A DNA stretch of 64,000 nucleotides from Batkoa obscura (taxonomy: Eukaryota > Entomophthoromycota > Entomophthoromycetes > Entomophthorales > Batkoaceae), in the NCBI GenBank assembly GCA_030770535.1, contig JASVEC010000002.1, positions 2,232,001 through 2,296,000 on the forward strand. The letters run 5' to 3'. Shown here piece by piece: positions 37,315 to 50,694 of this stretch (its first letter is position 1; each line of letters opens with the position of its first letter). The notes below the pieces were generated by a model. The model was not told the DNA's origin. It saw only the letters and a program-made list of their open reading frames with translations, and did no database searches. The position numbers and the translations under genes are program-made.

Positions 37315-37694
37315 TTATTTAGCTGAAATATAAAGAACTAAAAATAGATTAATAAATCAACTTTGATCATTATTTAAATTTATCATTAAAATTAATTACC
37401 ATTATTCCCACGTATAAAAGCATCCCCATAATCATTTTTAATTTTACCATTAACTAATTCCTTTGTTTGTTCTAAAGCTATATTCATATAACCATCTAAA
37501 CAAGCTAATATTCCTATTTGGAAGAAAATGTTAGTAATCATCATTTTTATTGATTCGTTTGTTTGCTTGTTTTTCTATGTTTTGTTAATAAATAACTTAC
37601 CACGATATTCAATTCCTGAGTTTAATTTTACCATCACTGGTTTACCAATCAAATTTGATATAAAATCGGTGGGGTTTCTTCCTTGAGCTTCCAT
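37315..37694 (-). CDS. LSM6: U6 snRNA-associated Sm-like protein LSm6
   Basis: Ring subunit of Lsm1-7 (mRNA decapping) and Lsm2-8 (U6 snRNA). Three exons with verified phases: 37601-37694, 37400-37513 and 37315-37337. Sm1 motif GKPVMVKLNSGIEYRGILAC and Sm2 motif AFIRGNNVLYIS. 77 residues, ending LYISAK. Nearly colinear with human LSM6. The ATG is 156 bases from the divergent INTS4 start. Confidence 0.96.
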
Positions 37695-37850
37695 CTTTTA
37701 CTTTTTATTAATTTATTTAAAAGTTCAAATTCAAAGTTTGTTTTAATTTTTTAGCTTTTAAGTTTCTTTAAAGATTTAAAATTATAAAATTGAATTTTAG
37801 ATTTATTCTTAATTTTTTTAATTACGTTATTATAATTTTCATAAAAAAAT
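37695..37850. promoter_or_regulatory. Probable bidirectional promoter, LSM6 / INTS4-like
   Basis: Only 156 bases separate the two divergent start codons, so upstream control must be shared. Very AT-rich; no specific site recognised. Confidence 0.5.
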
Positions 37851-40800
37851 ATGGATGAATTTCAATTAGTAAATAATAATAATAATAATAAACAAATAAA
37901 TAATAATAATAAAATATAATTTTTATCATTAGGAAACTTTATTAAATTGTAATAATCGAGTGGAAACTTTATTAGTAACTATTAATTGTGCCTTATTAAT
38001 ACCGAAGATAATAGAAAAAGTAAATTTACAATCTCTCTTTTAAATCTTAATAAAAAAACTAATACTAATTTATTAAAAAAACAAAGCTTCAATTTTCTCA
38101 ACCTAGTGATGAACTTAAACTCGACTATTATCATCTTTTAAAAAAAATTAGTCAAATCTACCCTGATTTGGAGTTATCCATTTGGTTACCTTTACTATCT
38201 TTGTTATTAAACGAATTAAAACAAACCAATTTTAAGTTAAGATTAGAAGCTTTAGAGTTATTAACTTATCTTTGGATTGAAAATATCAAATTAAAGAAAG
38301 GAATAAGTAAAAAAAGAAGGTTAATGCAGGAGTTAAATGGAGGAGAAGAATATGATAAATTAGATCAATTTCAACAATTATTTCTTAACCAATTAATAGA
38401 TATCGATCCAAGGGTTAGAACTGTAAGTTATAGATTATTAGCTTTTTTTAAATAATTTAAAGAGGATTTAAAATTAATATTATTTTATGTTTAGAAAGTA
38501 TTACAAAGTTTAATTCAAAGTTATGAATATGAATCAATACCGCTTGAAAAAGTTAACAATATTATTCAATGTTTAGAAGATGATTATGAAGAAGTTCGAT
38601 TACAAGCCGTTTGTTTGTTAAAGTAAGTATTAACTATTGCTACTATTTTGTAGTTATTTTATATACGTTTTGTTATGGTTATTAACAAATGATTTTTAAT
38701 ATCATTTAGATGTTTAACAATTGATAACTATAATATTATAATGACATTAAATGAACAAAAAGAAAAGTTTTGTGTAATTGCTTTTAGATTATTATGTCAA
38801 AGAGTATTGGATAATTCAATTCAAGTGAGAGTTAAAGTAAGCTATTTTTAAACTGTGTTACTCTTAATGTTTTTCTTCAAACTAATTTATAATTTTAAAT
38901 CAAATTAGGTATTTGAATGTTTTGCTATATTTCAAGAATTAAGTATAACTATACTAAATTCTACATTAATTAAATCGATTCAAAAACCTAATAACAGTCA
39001 GGTAAATTAATAACAATCGACTGTCTTTTTAAATAGAAATTTAACTTTACTTTTATTTGTTTTTAGTATAAGCCAAAATCATTTATGGATTTTAATGGAG
39101 TAAAAACTTAAATAGTTATTTATTTTTATTTTTATTTCTAATAATTTTGCTATTTAAGACAAAGGCCGCACAAGTTCCTAATACTGTTACGGTAAAATCA
39201 ATTAATAATAAACTATAATAATCAATAATAATGATAATAATAAACTTATAGAAAGAAATTGATGCTGAAGGAGAAATTGATTTAGATAAGGAAGAGGTGT
39301 CTTTATCCGTATTAAAATCGAAAGAATTTGGTGCTTTTATTCATGGTTTAGAAGATGAATTTGAAGAAGTTAGAGAAGCTGCCATTGGTAATAATTTATT
39401 TATACGATTTAATTTAATTTAATTTAATTTAATTTAATTTATTAAGAAAATAATTAATTATAATATTCTATTTTTAGATTCTTTATGTTTTTTAAGTTTA
39501 AAAGTACCAACATTTGCTGAAAATGCTATGGATTTTTTAATTGGTAAGGAAATTATTTAATATATATAACATAATAATATTATTATTATCATTATTAACT
39601 AATACAATTAATACTTTAGATGCTTTAAATGATGAAATTGATCGATTGAGATTTAATGCAATATTAAGTTTATATAAAATAGCAAATAAAATGGAATTAA
39701 AAGTTAATGAAGAACAAGTAAATGATATCTTAGTATTACTAAAAGATAATGATTATGAAATAAGGTTTCATGCTCATAGAACGTTGGGGTAAGTAACTTA
39801 GTATTATATTAATAATATTTTTATTTATTTATTTTAAATTTAGAGCGATTAAACTAAACGAATTTCAAAACCTAAGTTTAATAAGAAGTAAACTGTTTAA
39901 TAATTTAACACAATATCCAAAAGATAAATTTTCAATTTATACTTGTTTTCGTGGATTAGGATTAAATCATGCTAATTATTTTGGTAAGTCTTAATATCCT
40001 TATTTTGGAAAGAATTCTAAAATTAATAAATAATTTGTTTTTTATGTTTATTTAGATCAATCTTATTTTAATTCTTTATTTGATTGGAGTAATCATTATA
40101 TGGTAGAAGAAAAATACATTGGTAGTGAAACATGTAAGTTATAATAATAATGATATTAATAATAATAACATTAATATTAATATTATACTAACATTATACT
40201 ATATTAATAGATATAGCCGATTTTTTAATGATTTTAAATGCTTCATTTAAAAATGAACAACTTAAAACATATTTTCCATATTATTTTACCAATCATTTTA
40301 ATATTATTAAAGTTGATTATCCAACATTATTAGATGCTAAAAATTTGATTTTGGAAGTAAGTGAATTACTTACTTAAAAGAGTATTGTATGAGTTTATTA
40401 ATATCTATTTTCTATCTAGTATAAGTATTTGGAATATAATAATAATAATAATAATAAATTTAAAAATCAAAGGGGTAAGAAAATTGATTATAAATATTAT
40501 ATCAATGTTTTTTATTTTTTTTGTTTAGAAATCTTAAGTTCCCCATTAAAAAAACAACATCAACAAATTGTTCAATTGTTTTTAGAATGTTTTCAAAAAA
40601 AGGAAGAGAATTTAATACCTAAAATTTATTCTATACAAAAGTAAGTAAATGTTTACTCAAATGTTTATTTTATACCCAATGTTTATTTTTTTAATTAGAG
40701 AATTATTGGAAATCAATCAAAGCGTAACTCAATTACATGGTGTTGCTTTTTTATTAAAATTAATTGACTTGTTATTCTTATTTATTAAAGTAATTTGTTA

Positions 40801-41447
40801 TTTATTATAAGAATAATATAATATGATATAATTAACTTATTATCAATAATAGATCCAAGACCCCCAATTCAATAGTAATATGATCTTAAGTTTTGGAATA
40901 ACAAAAAGAATTGATATTGAATTACAACAAATTTATAGTGAATTATACTTAGGATTTAACGGTATCTCTGCTAATTTTAGTCTATTCTTTAAAAAGTTCA
41001 AATTTCTAATACAATATTTAAATTTGATTTATGCCTTAAATGGAAATAATATGAGGTTTTCAAGTTATAATGAAGGAATTAATAACATTTTAAAATGTAT
41101 TGTTGAGTAAGTAATTATTTTGAAAATTAAGTTACAATTTTTATATTTAATATTAATTAATGAATGTTTTTTTAGTGATAATGAGGAATCGGAATGTATT
41201 GATTTAGAAACATTAATTAATAATTTAATTAACAAATTGGAAGAACTTAAAAGGTAAACTTCAACCCTGTAATTATTAAATTATAATTATTAAATTATAA
41301 TATTAGTTTTGAAATTGAAAAATGGATGGAATGGGTAACAACACAATTAAAGGAATGTAAAGAAAAGATTAACAATAATTTTAATCTTATAAATTATTTT
41401 AATAATATAAAAAATGAATTTATACAATCTATTCAAGTAAGCTATTT

Positions 41448-41484
<37 letters not shown>

Positions 41485-42088
41485 TAAATATAAAATATTA
41501 ATATTAATTTATTTTTATTTATTATAGCATATTAAATTTCAATTACCTCCATTTAATTTATTAAATATATATCAAGTTCAATCTGAATTAATAATTGAAC
41601 CAATACCAAATAAATTAAACCCAATTATAGTATCAAATTTGATATCCAAATTTAATTTAAAATTGAGTGGAAATGTAATAAATTTAATAAATTTTGAAGA
41701 ACTAAAAGTTATGGTAATATAATAATTATATTAAATTATTAACAAAAAAATAGGATATTAATATTAATATTAATATTAATATTATTTTATTTTTTATTTT
41801 TTAGATAAAATATCCAGATGAAAGACAAATAGTTTATAATTTAAGTAAGAAAGATATTATTTGGTGTGATAATTATTATGTTGAATTTGATACTACAATT
41901 AATATTGAATTAATCCCTCAAAATAGTAAGATTCTTTTATTTCTATTTTAATAAGTTATAATATTTATTAATAATTTTCTATTTTCTATTCAGCTGCTTA
42001 TTTTGTTGAATGTTATTTAATTCGAAAAATCAAGAATGAATATTATAAACTAAGTAATCAAATTCAAGTTTATTTTTTAATTAAATAA
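37851..42088 (+). CDS. INTS4: Integrator complex subunit 4-like HEAT-repeat protein
   Basis: INTS4 scaffolds the Integrator cleavage module (INTS4-INTS9-INTS11), which cuts nascent snRNA and other Pol II transcripts. About 20 exons and roughly 900 residues. HEAT repeats run through the first half: PRVRTVSYRLLAFF, YEEVRLQAVCLLKCL, LEDEFEEVREAAIDSL, DEIDRLRFNAILSLYKI, DNDYEIRFHAHRTLG. The block AFIHGLEDEFEEVREAA aligns closely with the human AFVHGLEDEMYEVRIAA region. LTQYPKDKFSIYTCFRGLG matches human LTKYPTDRDSIWRCLKFLG. The end is beta-rich, ending QVYFLIK. First exon (MDEFQL, 37851-37868) is short and its donor is inferred. The convergent cyclophilin gene ends 42 bases away. Confidence 0.85.
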
Positions 42089-42130
42089 AAAAACCTTGCT
42101 ATTTTATATTGTCATTATAAAGAATAAAAT

Positions 42131-43447
42131 TTATTCTTCTTTAACTTCCCCACATTCTTCAATTTTAATAGTAGCCTATTTATTTAATAAAATAAAAGTT
42201 AATTTTAATTGATTTTATATGAAGTTCTATTTTAACAACTTACTTTAGTAGTACCACTGTTACTACCTAATTTCTCAATTTCATCTAAAGTTTCAAAACC
42301 GGATTCTAATTCTCCAAATACTAATAAAATAATTATTAAATATATATTAATTCTATTCTTATTCTAATTAGCTATTTACCAACATGACGACCATCTAACC
42401 TATTTTTGTTTTTGATGAATTTAATTAATATTCTATTATAATAGAATGTTATTATTAATTACCATGGAGCATCTTTAAATAAAATAAAGAATTGAGAACC
42501 ATTAGTATTCTAATTGGAAATTAATAAAATTATTAACGAATATTATTTAAAATTGTATTGACTTACAGGTCCAGCATTAGCCATACTTAATAAACCCTAA
42601 TAAAAAGTTCGAAATTCTAATATTCTATTAACATAATATATTCTTAATTTACTCTTTTGCTATGGTTGTGAATGAAATTTTCACTAAATAAAAGTAATAA
42701 AAGTAATAAAAGTAAATTTAATATACACTAATAAAATATTAACTAATAAAACTTACTCCTTAAATTTTTCGCCATAAATAGATAAACCACCAGTACCATT
42801 ACCACGAGTGAAGTCTTTGAATTAAAGTTTACTACTATCTTAAGTTGTAATTAATATATTGTTACTTACCACCACCTAAATAAAATAAAATACTATTAGA
42901 AAAAAAAGAAATATTATTACATTATTATAAAACCTACCTTGAGCCATGTAATATTATTAAAATTAAATAAAAAAATAAAGTTAAAGTCAATAATATATAA
43001 AATAATCTAATAAAATAATAAAAAAAGGATATAAAACCAGGGATAACACGATGACTATAAGAAAAAAAATCAAAATTAAAGGATAGCAAAAAGTAAAAGT
43101 TTTAAAACTTACAATACAGAACCTTTAAAAGTTAAATCATAATTGGTTCTTGAGCAACGTCCCTTTTCACCAGTACTATTATGAATTTATTGATTATCAT
43201 AAGGAAATAAAATTTAGTCAATGTTAAAATTTTACCATAAAGCTTTGAAATTTTCACTAGTTTTTGGTACATCCGAAAATAATTTAAAAGTTAATTTTCC
43301 AGCTTTATATAAAGAGAGAAAGAATGGGTAAATAAATTGTAGTAATAAAAAAAATAAACTAGAATATATTTGATTATTGATAACTAAATTATTACCTTTC
43401 TTTCCATTGATAGCAATTTGCATAAATACTTTGCTTGCTTGACTCAT
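42131..43447 (-). CDS. Cyclophilin-type peptidyl-prolyl cis-trans isomerase
   Basis: Cyclophilin A-like proline isomerase, about 170 residues and probably cytosolic (no signal peptide). Spread over about 13 tiny exons. Active-site blocks: [28 protein letters not shown] and WLDGRHVVFGEL, so the catalytic Arg, Phe, Trp and His are present. Two exons are micro: 42938-42947 (10 bases) and 42870-42875 (6 bases). The intron 42948-43032 begins ATATCC and ends AC, a U12-type pattern. All other junctions are GT-AG and keep frame. The divergent insert KGRCSRTNYDLT after CTGE is as in plant and divergent-loop cyclophilins, only shorter. Confidence 0.93.
42948..43032 (-). other. Putative U12-type (AT-AC) intron in the cyclophilin gene
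   Basis: Read on the minus strand, the 85-base intron starts ATATCCTTTTTT and ends ATATTAC. Both flanks are fixed by the invariant protein string PGF|MAQGG. No GT-AG pair gives this protein. ATATCCTT is the classical U12 donor. Branch candidates are TTTTAAT close to the acceptor and GACTTTAAC farther away. Confidence 0.75.
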
Positions 43448-43833
43448 TTTTTAGATATATTCTTTTGATTGAAAGAGAATTATTTAGAAAATAATTAAAT
43501 GACGTTAAAATTTGAGTTTCAAAACAGATATGGGATTTTTTTTTAAAATTGATATTTGAAAATTAAGATTAAACCCAATGATAAATAATAAAGGGGACAT
43601 TTTAATAGTATAGGTTTAATAATTTAATTTGATAAATATATATATTAAAAAATCACTTAACAAATATAGATAGTTACTTTATTAAAAAAATAACAGTCTA
43701 TAAATAAGCTTGAAAATTTCACTTTGAAAATTCAGTACAATTTTAAATCTATTTAGTTTCATTCCCTATTTTACCTAAAATTTTATTAATAAATAAAAAA
43801 TAGTACATTTATAAATTTATAAATCTAAGCAAA
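43448..43833. other. Upstream region of cyclophilin gene / tRNA-Leu
   Basis: AT-rich intergenic DNA with no further feature seen. Confidence 0.4.
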
Positions 43834-43916
43834 GATCAGGTGGCCGAGTTGGTCTAAGGCGCCGTGTTAAGGCCGCGGTCTCTTCGGAGGCGTGGGTTCG
43901 AATCCCATCCTGATCA
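43834..43916 (+). tRNA. tRNA-Leu (AAG)
   Basis: Full class II cloverleaf: acceptor GATCAGG pairs with CCTGATC. The D arm is followed by anticodon stem CCGTG/CGCGG with loop TTAAGGC, giving anticodon AAG. The long variable arm TCTCTTCGGAGG and T loop GGTTCGAAT are present. No intron. Discriminator A. T-rich downstream for Pol III termination. Confidence 0.97.
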
Positions 43917-44238
43917 TATATTGCTCATCATCCCTTTTGGATGACTTTTTTATTTTTCTATATTTAAGAATCTTCATTGAGAGTTTTATAGTCAACTTTT
44001 TAAATTATTATTTAAAAAAATATTATAAACTGATAAATTATATCACACCAAGTCATCAGAAGAAATTCAACTCATCCTATTTTATAATTTGAGCAAATAA
44101 AAGTGTGAATTTCAAAAAAAGAGGGATAAAAAATCCCAAATTTAGTAAAATTCAAAATGGTTCGATAACTCCCAGTTATAAAACTCAAAGTTCATTTTTA
44201 AAGTTCATTTTTAGTTTGAATTTTATTAACTACAAAAA
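43917..44238. other. Upstream region of farnesyl-diphosphate synthase gene
   Basis: About 320 bases of AT-rich DNA, no other feature recognised. Confidence 0.4.
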
Positions 44239-45552
44239 ATGAGTAGCAAGCAACAATTTATTGACCATTTTGATCGATTAGCTGAAGACATTATCTCCGA
44301 AGTCAAAACGACTGGGATGAACGAAGAGAGTGTTGAATGGGTTAAAAAAATGTTATACCATAATGTACCCGGTGGTAAACTCAACCGTGGTCTCTCCGTT
44401 GTTGATACACTTAAAATTATCTCTTCCAATAACACCGAGAAAGAAATTGAACAAGCCATTGTATTGGGATGGTGTGTTGAATTTTTACAAGCTTTCTTTT
44501 TAGTTGCTGATGATTTAATGGATTCCTCTATCACTCGTCGTGGAAATCCATGTTGGTATAGAATGCCTGGTGTTAATACTATTGCTGTTAATGATGCCTT
44601 TATTTTGGAATCTTGTATCTATGTATTTTTGAAGAAATATTTCAAGACGGAAGATTATTATGTCGAATTATTAGAAGCTTTTCATCAAGTAAATTTCTAT
44701 GATATAATTATTTTATTAACCTTTAATTTTTTAACTTAGGTTTCTTGGCAAACGGAATTAGGTCAGTTAGTCGATTTACTTACTGCTCCTGAAGACGATG
44801 TCGATTTAAACAGGTTTAGTGTTGAAAAGTAAGTGGTTATTTATTATATTTATAGAGTTATACTTTATTATTTATTTATTTATTTATTTATTTATAGACA
44901 ACATTTTATTTCTAAATATAAGACTGCTTTTTACTCATTCTATTTGCCAGTTGCTTTAGCTCTTTATATGGTAAATGGATTATTTTTATTGACATTATAT
45001 GATATTGACACAAAATATTATGATAGAAAGGGATTAAAGATGAAGAAAGTCATAAAATTGCTAAAGATATTTTAATACCTATTGGTGAATATTTCCAAAT
45101 TCAAGTAAGTTACTATTAATATTAATATTATTTTATTTATTTGTTATTTTTTAATTTAGGACGATTATTTAGATTGTTATGGAGATCCAGAATTTATTGG
45201 TAAAATCGGTACCGATATTCAAGATAACAAATGTAGTTGGTTAATTGGTAAAGCACTATTAAAAGCTAATGAAGAACAAAAGAAAGTACTACATGTAAGC
45301 TATTTGTAATAGTAATTAAATAATTGAATTTTAAACAAATATTAATAGGAAAACTATGGTCAAAAAGATGATGCTAAAGCAACTATTGTTAAAGGAATTT
45401 ATAAAGAATTAGATTTAGAAAATGAGTATTTAACTTATGAACAAAATATTTATGAGGAATTAATTATGAAGATCGATGCTATAAGTGAATCAAACTTAAA
45501 ACCAGAAATATTTTCTACTTTCTTAAATAAGATTTATAAACGTACAAAATAA
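44239..45552 (+). CDS. ERG20: Farnesyl-diphosphate synthase
   Basis: Condenses DMAPP/GPP with IPP to farnesyl diphosphate for sterols, prenylation, dolichol and ubiquinone. About 345 residues in six exons. First aspartate-rich motif DDLMD, preceded by FLQAFFLVA; the two phenylalanines just before it are the farnesyl chain-length gate. Second motif DDYLDC with [18 protein letters not shown]. Ends IYKRTK with the basic C-terminus usual in the family. A GT-AG intron (about 44970-45028) must be removed after ALYM to reach [14 protein letters not shown]. No break seen. Confidence 0.96.
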
Positions 45553-45794
45553 AGTTTAATATTTAGCTTTTAATTATGATATTAGTATTATGTGTTTTAT
45601 TTTTGTTATTCTAAAATAGAATTTATTGTTCCATAGCTTATTAAATAAACCTAAAAATTTTCGAATATAAAACGTAGCCAATTAAATTGGATCTCGTGGA
45701 CTTTAGTTTAATCGACTAAAAGTGAAAATAAAATGGATTTAAAATAGTCAAAAATCAAACTAAAAGTTTTTTAAACTATTAATATAATAATAAA

Positions 45795-47947
<2,153 letters not shown>

Positions 47948-48536
47948 AATTAACAATTGGTTTTTATAAAATGATTTTTTATTCTAATTTTTCATTGATT
48001 TTTAGTATTCGCGTTAATAAAAATAGTTGATAAATGAAGAGAATTGATATGTTTTATCTATCAAAAAATACTTTTTACTATTTCGCCATTAGCTATAAAT
48101 CTATATAGGAGTGTTTTTTTTGGTTTCATTGTTTTTTCCATTTTTTAAGTGCTATTTGAGTCGAGAGATCGTTAGTAAAATTCTCAAACATAAAAACACC
48201 CCCCCCCATATATTAATCATTTTTTCAAATAGTACTATTTGAAGTATAAATAATTTACATATTAAACCTAGTTAATAGAAAATTGGAATTTAACCTACTA
48301 AATGTTTTATTTAGCATCAATTAATAAAACAGAGGTACAATTTAGCTGGATAATGTTTGAAAAAAATGACAAACATATAATTCAAACCTTAAATTAATAA
48401 TATTAAAAATGCTCTTGATTTATCTTTTGATACTACTTTAAAATTCATAGCTCACTAAGTCATTTTAAACATACTTGAGATGCTTAATAGAGTTGTGATT
48501 TATATACTCTCAAAACCAGTATGGACAGTTACATCG
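47948..48536. other. Intergenic region with one MITE
   Basis: Holds MITE copy 8; otherwise no feature before the tRNA-Gln. Confidence 0.5.
48106..48208 (-). repeat. TA-flanked MITE, copy 8
   Basis: About 103 bases, left end TAGGAGTG, right end an expanded C run ending CCCA, TA on both sides; core 'ttttccattttttaagtgc'. Confidence 0.85.
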
Positions 48537-48608
48537 GGTTCCATGGTGTAATGGTTAGCACCCAAGGTTTTGATCCTTGTAATCCGAGTTCGATTCTCGG
48601 TGGGACCT
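48537..48608 (+). tRNA. tRNA-Gln (TTG)
   Basis: Acceptor GGTTCCA/TGGGACC. Anticodon stem CAAGG/CCTTG with loop TTTTGAT, anticodon TTG reading CAA. T arm CCGAG/CTCGG with loop TTCGATT. No intron. Confidence 0.97.
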
Positions 48609-49332
48609 TTAATTTGTTGAAACACATTTTTGCTTACTATTTACAAATAGGGTTTATTATAACATAATTTGTAAAAACATAGTATATAGTTATTTTTTAA
48701 ATTAATTTTTATTGCAATGTTTTGGATGTTTTTTATTACTGTGAACTATTATTTTGATAAAATTATACATATCTTTTATTTAAAGTTATAAGCTTAAGTT
48801 AAAATGAAACTATTGTAAGCAGTTCAGATAATACTAACGTGAATTACCATTTATAAGTATTAATAAAGCCAATCTACTATTGCAGCTTTTATTATCAATA
48901 TGTGTGGTAAAGAGGCAGTGTTTGAAATAACAAAATGGTGTTAAAACTTGATCGAAAATATTAAAAAATTACATTATCTACTAAATTTCGAATACCAAAT
49001 AGGTATAAATTTGTTTTGAAGACCTTTTATTACTATTTTAAAGTATCAAATCAATTTTTTGTTAACCTTATTTTTTAATACTAATATTTAAGCATATTAA
49101 GATAAAATATGTGATAGTAAATGTAAGGTAATTTGTATTTAAATACAAGTTGCTTTAGAAACTGTAATAATAACTAAATAAATCACAATAGCAACATTAA
49201 CTTTTTTTCGAAGCAAATTATTAAATCATCTGAAATTAAATACAATACATAATATTATTTTTCAATAAAATTAAAATGATGGTAAAAATTAATTAAAGAT
49301 AAAAATTTAATACATTACTATCAAAGTCACAT
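48609..49332. other. Intergenic, nothing recognised
   Basis: AT-rich DNA between the tRNA-Gln and the left arm of the inverted duplication. Confidence 0.45.
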
Positions 49333-49697
49333 TTAAGCTATAATAAGATTAATAAATTAATTATGTAAATATTATATCAGTTATCATTTAAAATTAAAGA
49401 CTATTATTATCATGTTATAAATAAATATTTAAGCTATTATTACTTTAAATATTTGTGTATAATTTTAAATATACTTTGAGTCTTATTTTTAAGTTTATTT
49501 TTAGCATTTTATCACCACCAATCAATAAATATACATAATTTCTAAGAAATTAATTTCATTACTAAAAATAACATTTATTACGCAAAAATAAAAAAATAGC
49601 GGAAGATTACAATTTAAAATTAGAAAACATCTAGAATAAATGATAATATTAGTTATATTTGTTATATTGTTCTATAAAGCTCAAATATAAGAAATGA

Positions 49698-49705
49698 TAT
49701 AAATA
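49698..49705 (+). promoter_or_regulatory. TATA box of secreted-protein gene, left copy
   Basis: TATAAATA 63 bases upstream of the ATG, the only clear TATA element in the arm. The mirrored copy is at 52810-52817. Confidence 0.5.
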
Positions 49706-49767
49706 CCTTAAGAAATATAACATAATTTTATATCAAATTTAAATCAATAATAACAATTATAATAATA

Positions 49768-50607
49768 ATGCAATTATCTTACTCTTTCCTCACTTTACTT
49801 GCTATTGCTAGTACTAATTCTTATGCTATTACTTCCAACAATCATTTAGCTAGAAGAGCATTTGGTCCTATTGCTATTGAATGTAAATATGAATCAAGAT
49901 TACCTCAAGCTACTACTGAACAAGCTTTCTCAAACATCATGGATGATTGTAATAATGCTTACAGCACCCTTTTAAACAGAGACCCATCCCAACAAAATGC
50001 TATCGCTTTACAAAATGAAATTGTTGCCATCAAGGAAAACTTTGCTAAATATAAAGACAATTATTTCTTAACCCATCCAACTGATGGTAATGGTGGTGTT
50101 AACCCACCTAAACCTGGTCAAACTATTGTACAACGTTGTAATATGGAAGCTAAAATCTCAACTGTTCAAAAGAGAGAAGATTTTGATCCTATTTTAGCTT
50201 CTTGTAGTACTGCTTATACTGAATTATTAAATGCTGATCAAAATAGACTTAATGAACTCAATACAGAATGGTTAAAAGTTCAAGATAGAATCAAGGTAGC
50301 TCAAGAAGAGTTTGCTAAAACTCATCCACCTTCTGGAGGTAATAATGGAGGTAATAATGGAGGTAATAATGGAGGCAACAATGGAGGCAACAACGGACAA
50401 AAATCAGATGATATTACTAAAAAAGTCAACTTTAATGATCGATTAGCTAAAGCCCATTCTTACTTAGATTTTGATATTTTAATCCAAGATTGTAATGTTG
50501 CTTTTGTTACCCTTAATACCGATTATACTAAAACCGTCAAACTCCAAAATGAACTTGAATATTTAAAGGCTAAAGTTGTTAAAGCTAAAGCTGAATTCAA
50601 ACCTTAA
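49768..50607 (+). CDS. Secreted three-repeat protein, left copy
   Basis: Family not recognised. 279 residues in one exon. Residues 1-20 are a signal peptide (hydrophobic SFLTLLAIAS, likely cut after NSYA). An ARR site near residue 30 could be a Kex2-type cut. The mature part is three diverged repeats of about 65-70 residues, each with an amphipathic helix around 'F..I..DCN.A(Y/F)..L' and a second Lys/Glu-rich helix. Repeats 1 and 2 each have two cysteines; repeat 3 keeps only the second. Repeats 1 and 2 end in THP, and a GGNN x5 linker (about 190-210) separates repeats 2 and 3. Codon usage is less AT-biased than that of neighbours, suggesting high expression. Likely cell-surface or secreted; role unknown. 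Confidence 0.85.
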   Translation: MQLSYSFLTLLAIASTNSYAITSNNHLARRAFGPIAIECKYESRLPQATTEQAFSNIMDDCNNAYSTLLNRDPSQQNAIALQNEIVAIKENFAKYKDNYFLTHPTDGNGGVNPPKPGQTIVQRCNMEAKISTVQKREDFDPILASCSTAYTELLNADQNRLNELNTEWLKVQDRIKVAQEEFAKTHPPSGGNNGGNNGGNNGGNNGGNNGQKSDDITKKVNFNDRLAKAHSYLDFDILIQDCNVAFVTLNTDYTKTVKLQNELEYLKAKVVKAKAEFKP

Positions 50608-50694
50608 CTTCATAGTTTAAACTGTATATAAATGAATATGTATTATAATAAACTAATTTCAATATTGTTAACTATTTAACTACTTTTTTATTTA

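Larger units (their letters stand above)
49333..50694 (+). repeat. Inverted duplication, left arm
   Basis: 1362 bases, reverse-complement of 51821-53182 with no mismatch found by eye (paired coordinates sum to 102515). Includes about 435 bases upstream of the gene, the whole gene and 87 bases downstream. Confidence 0.95.
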
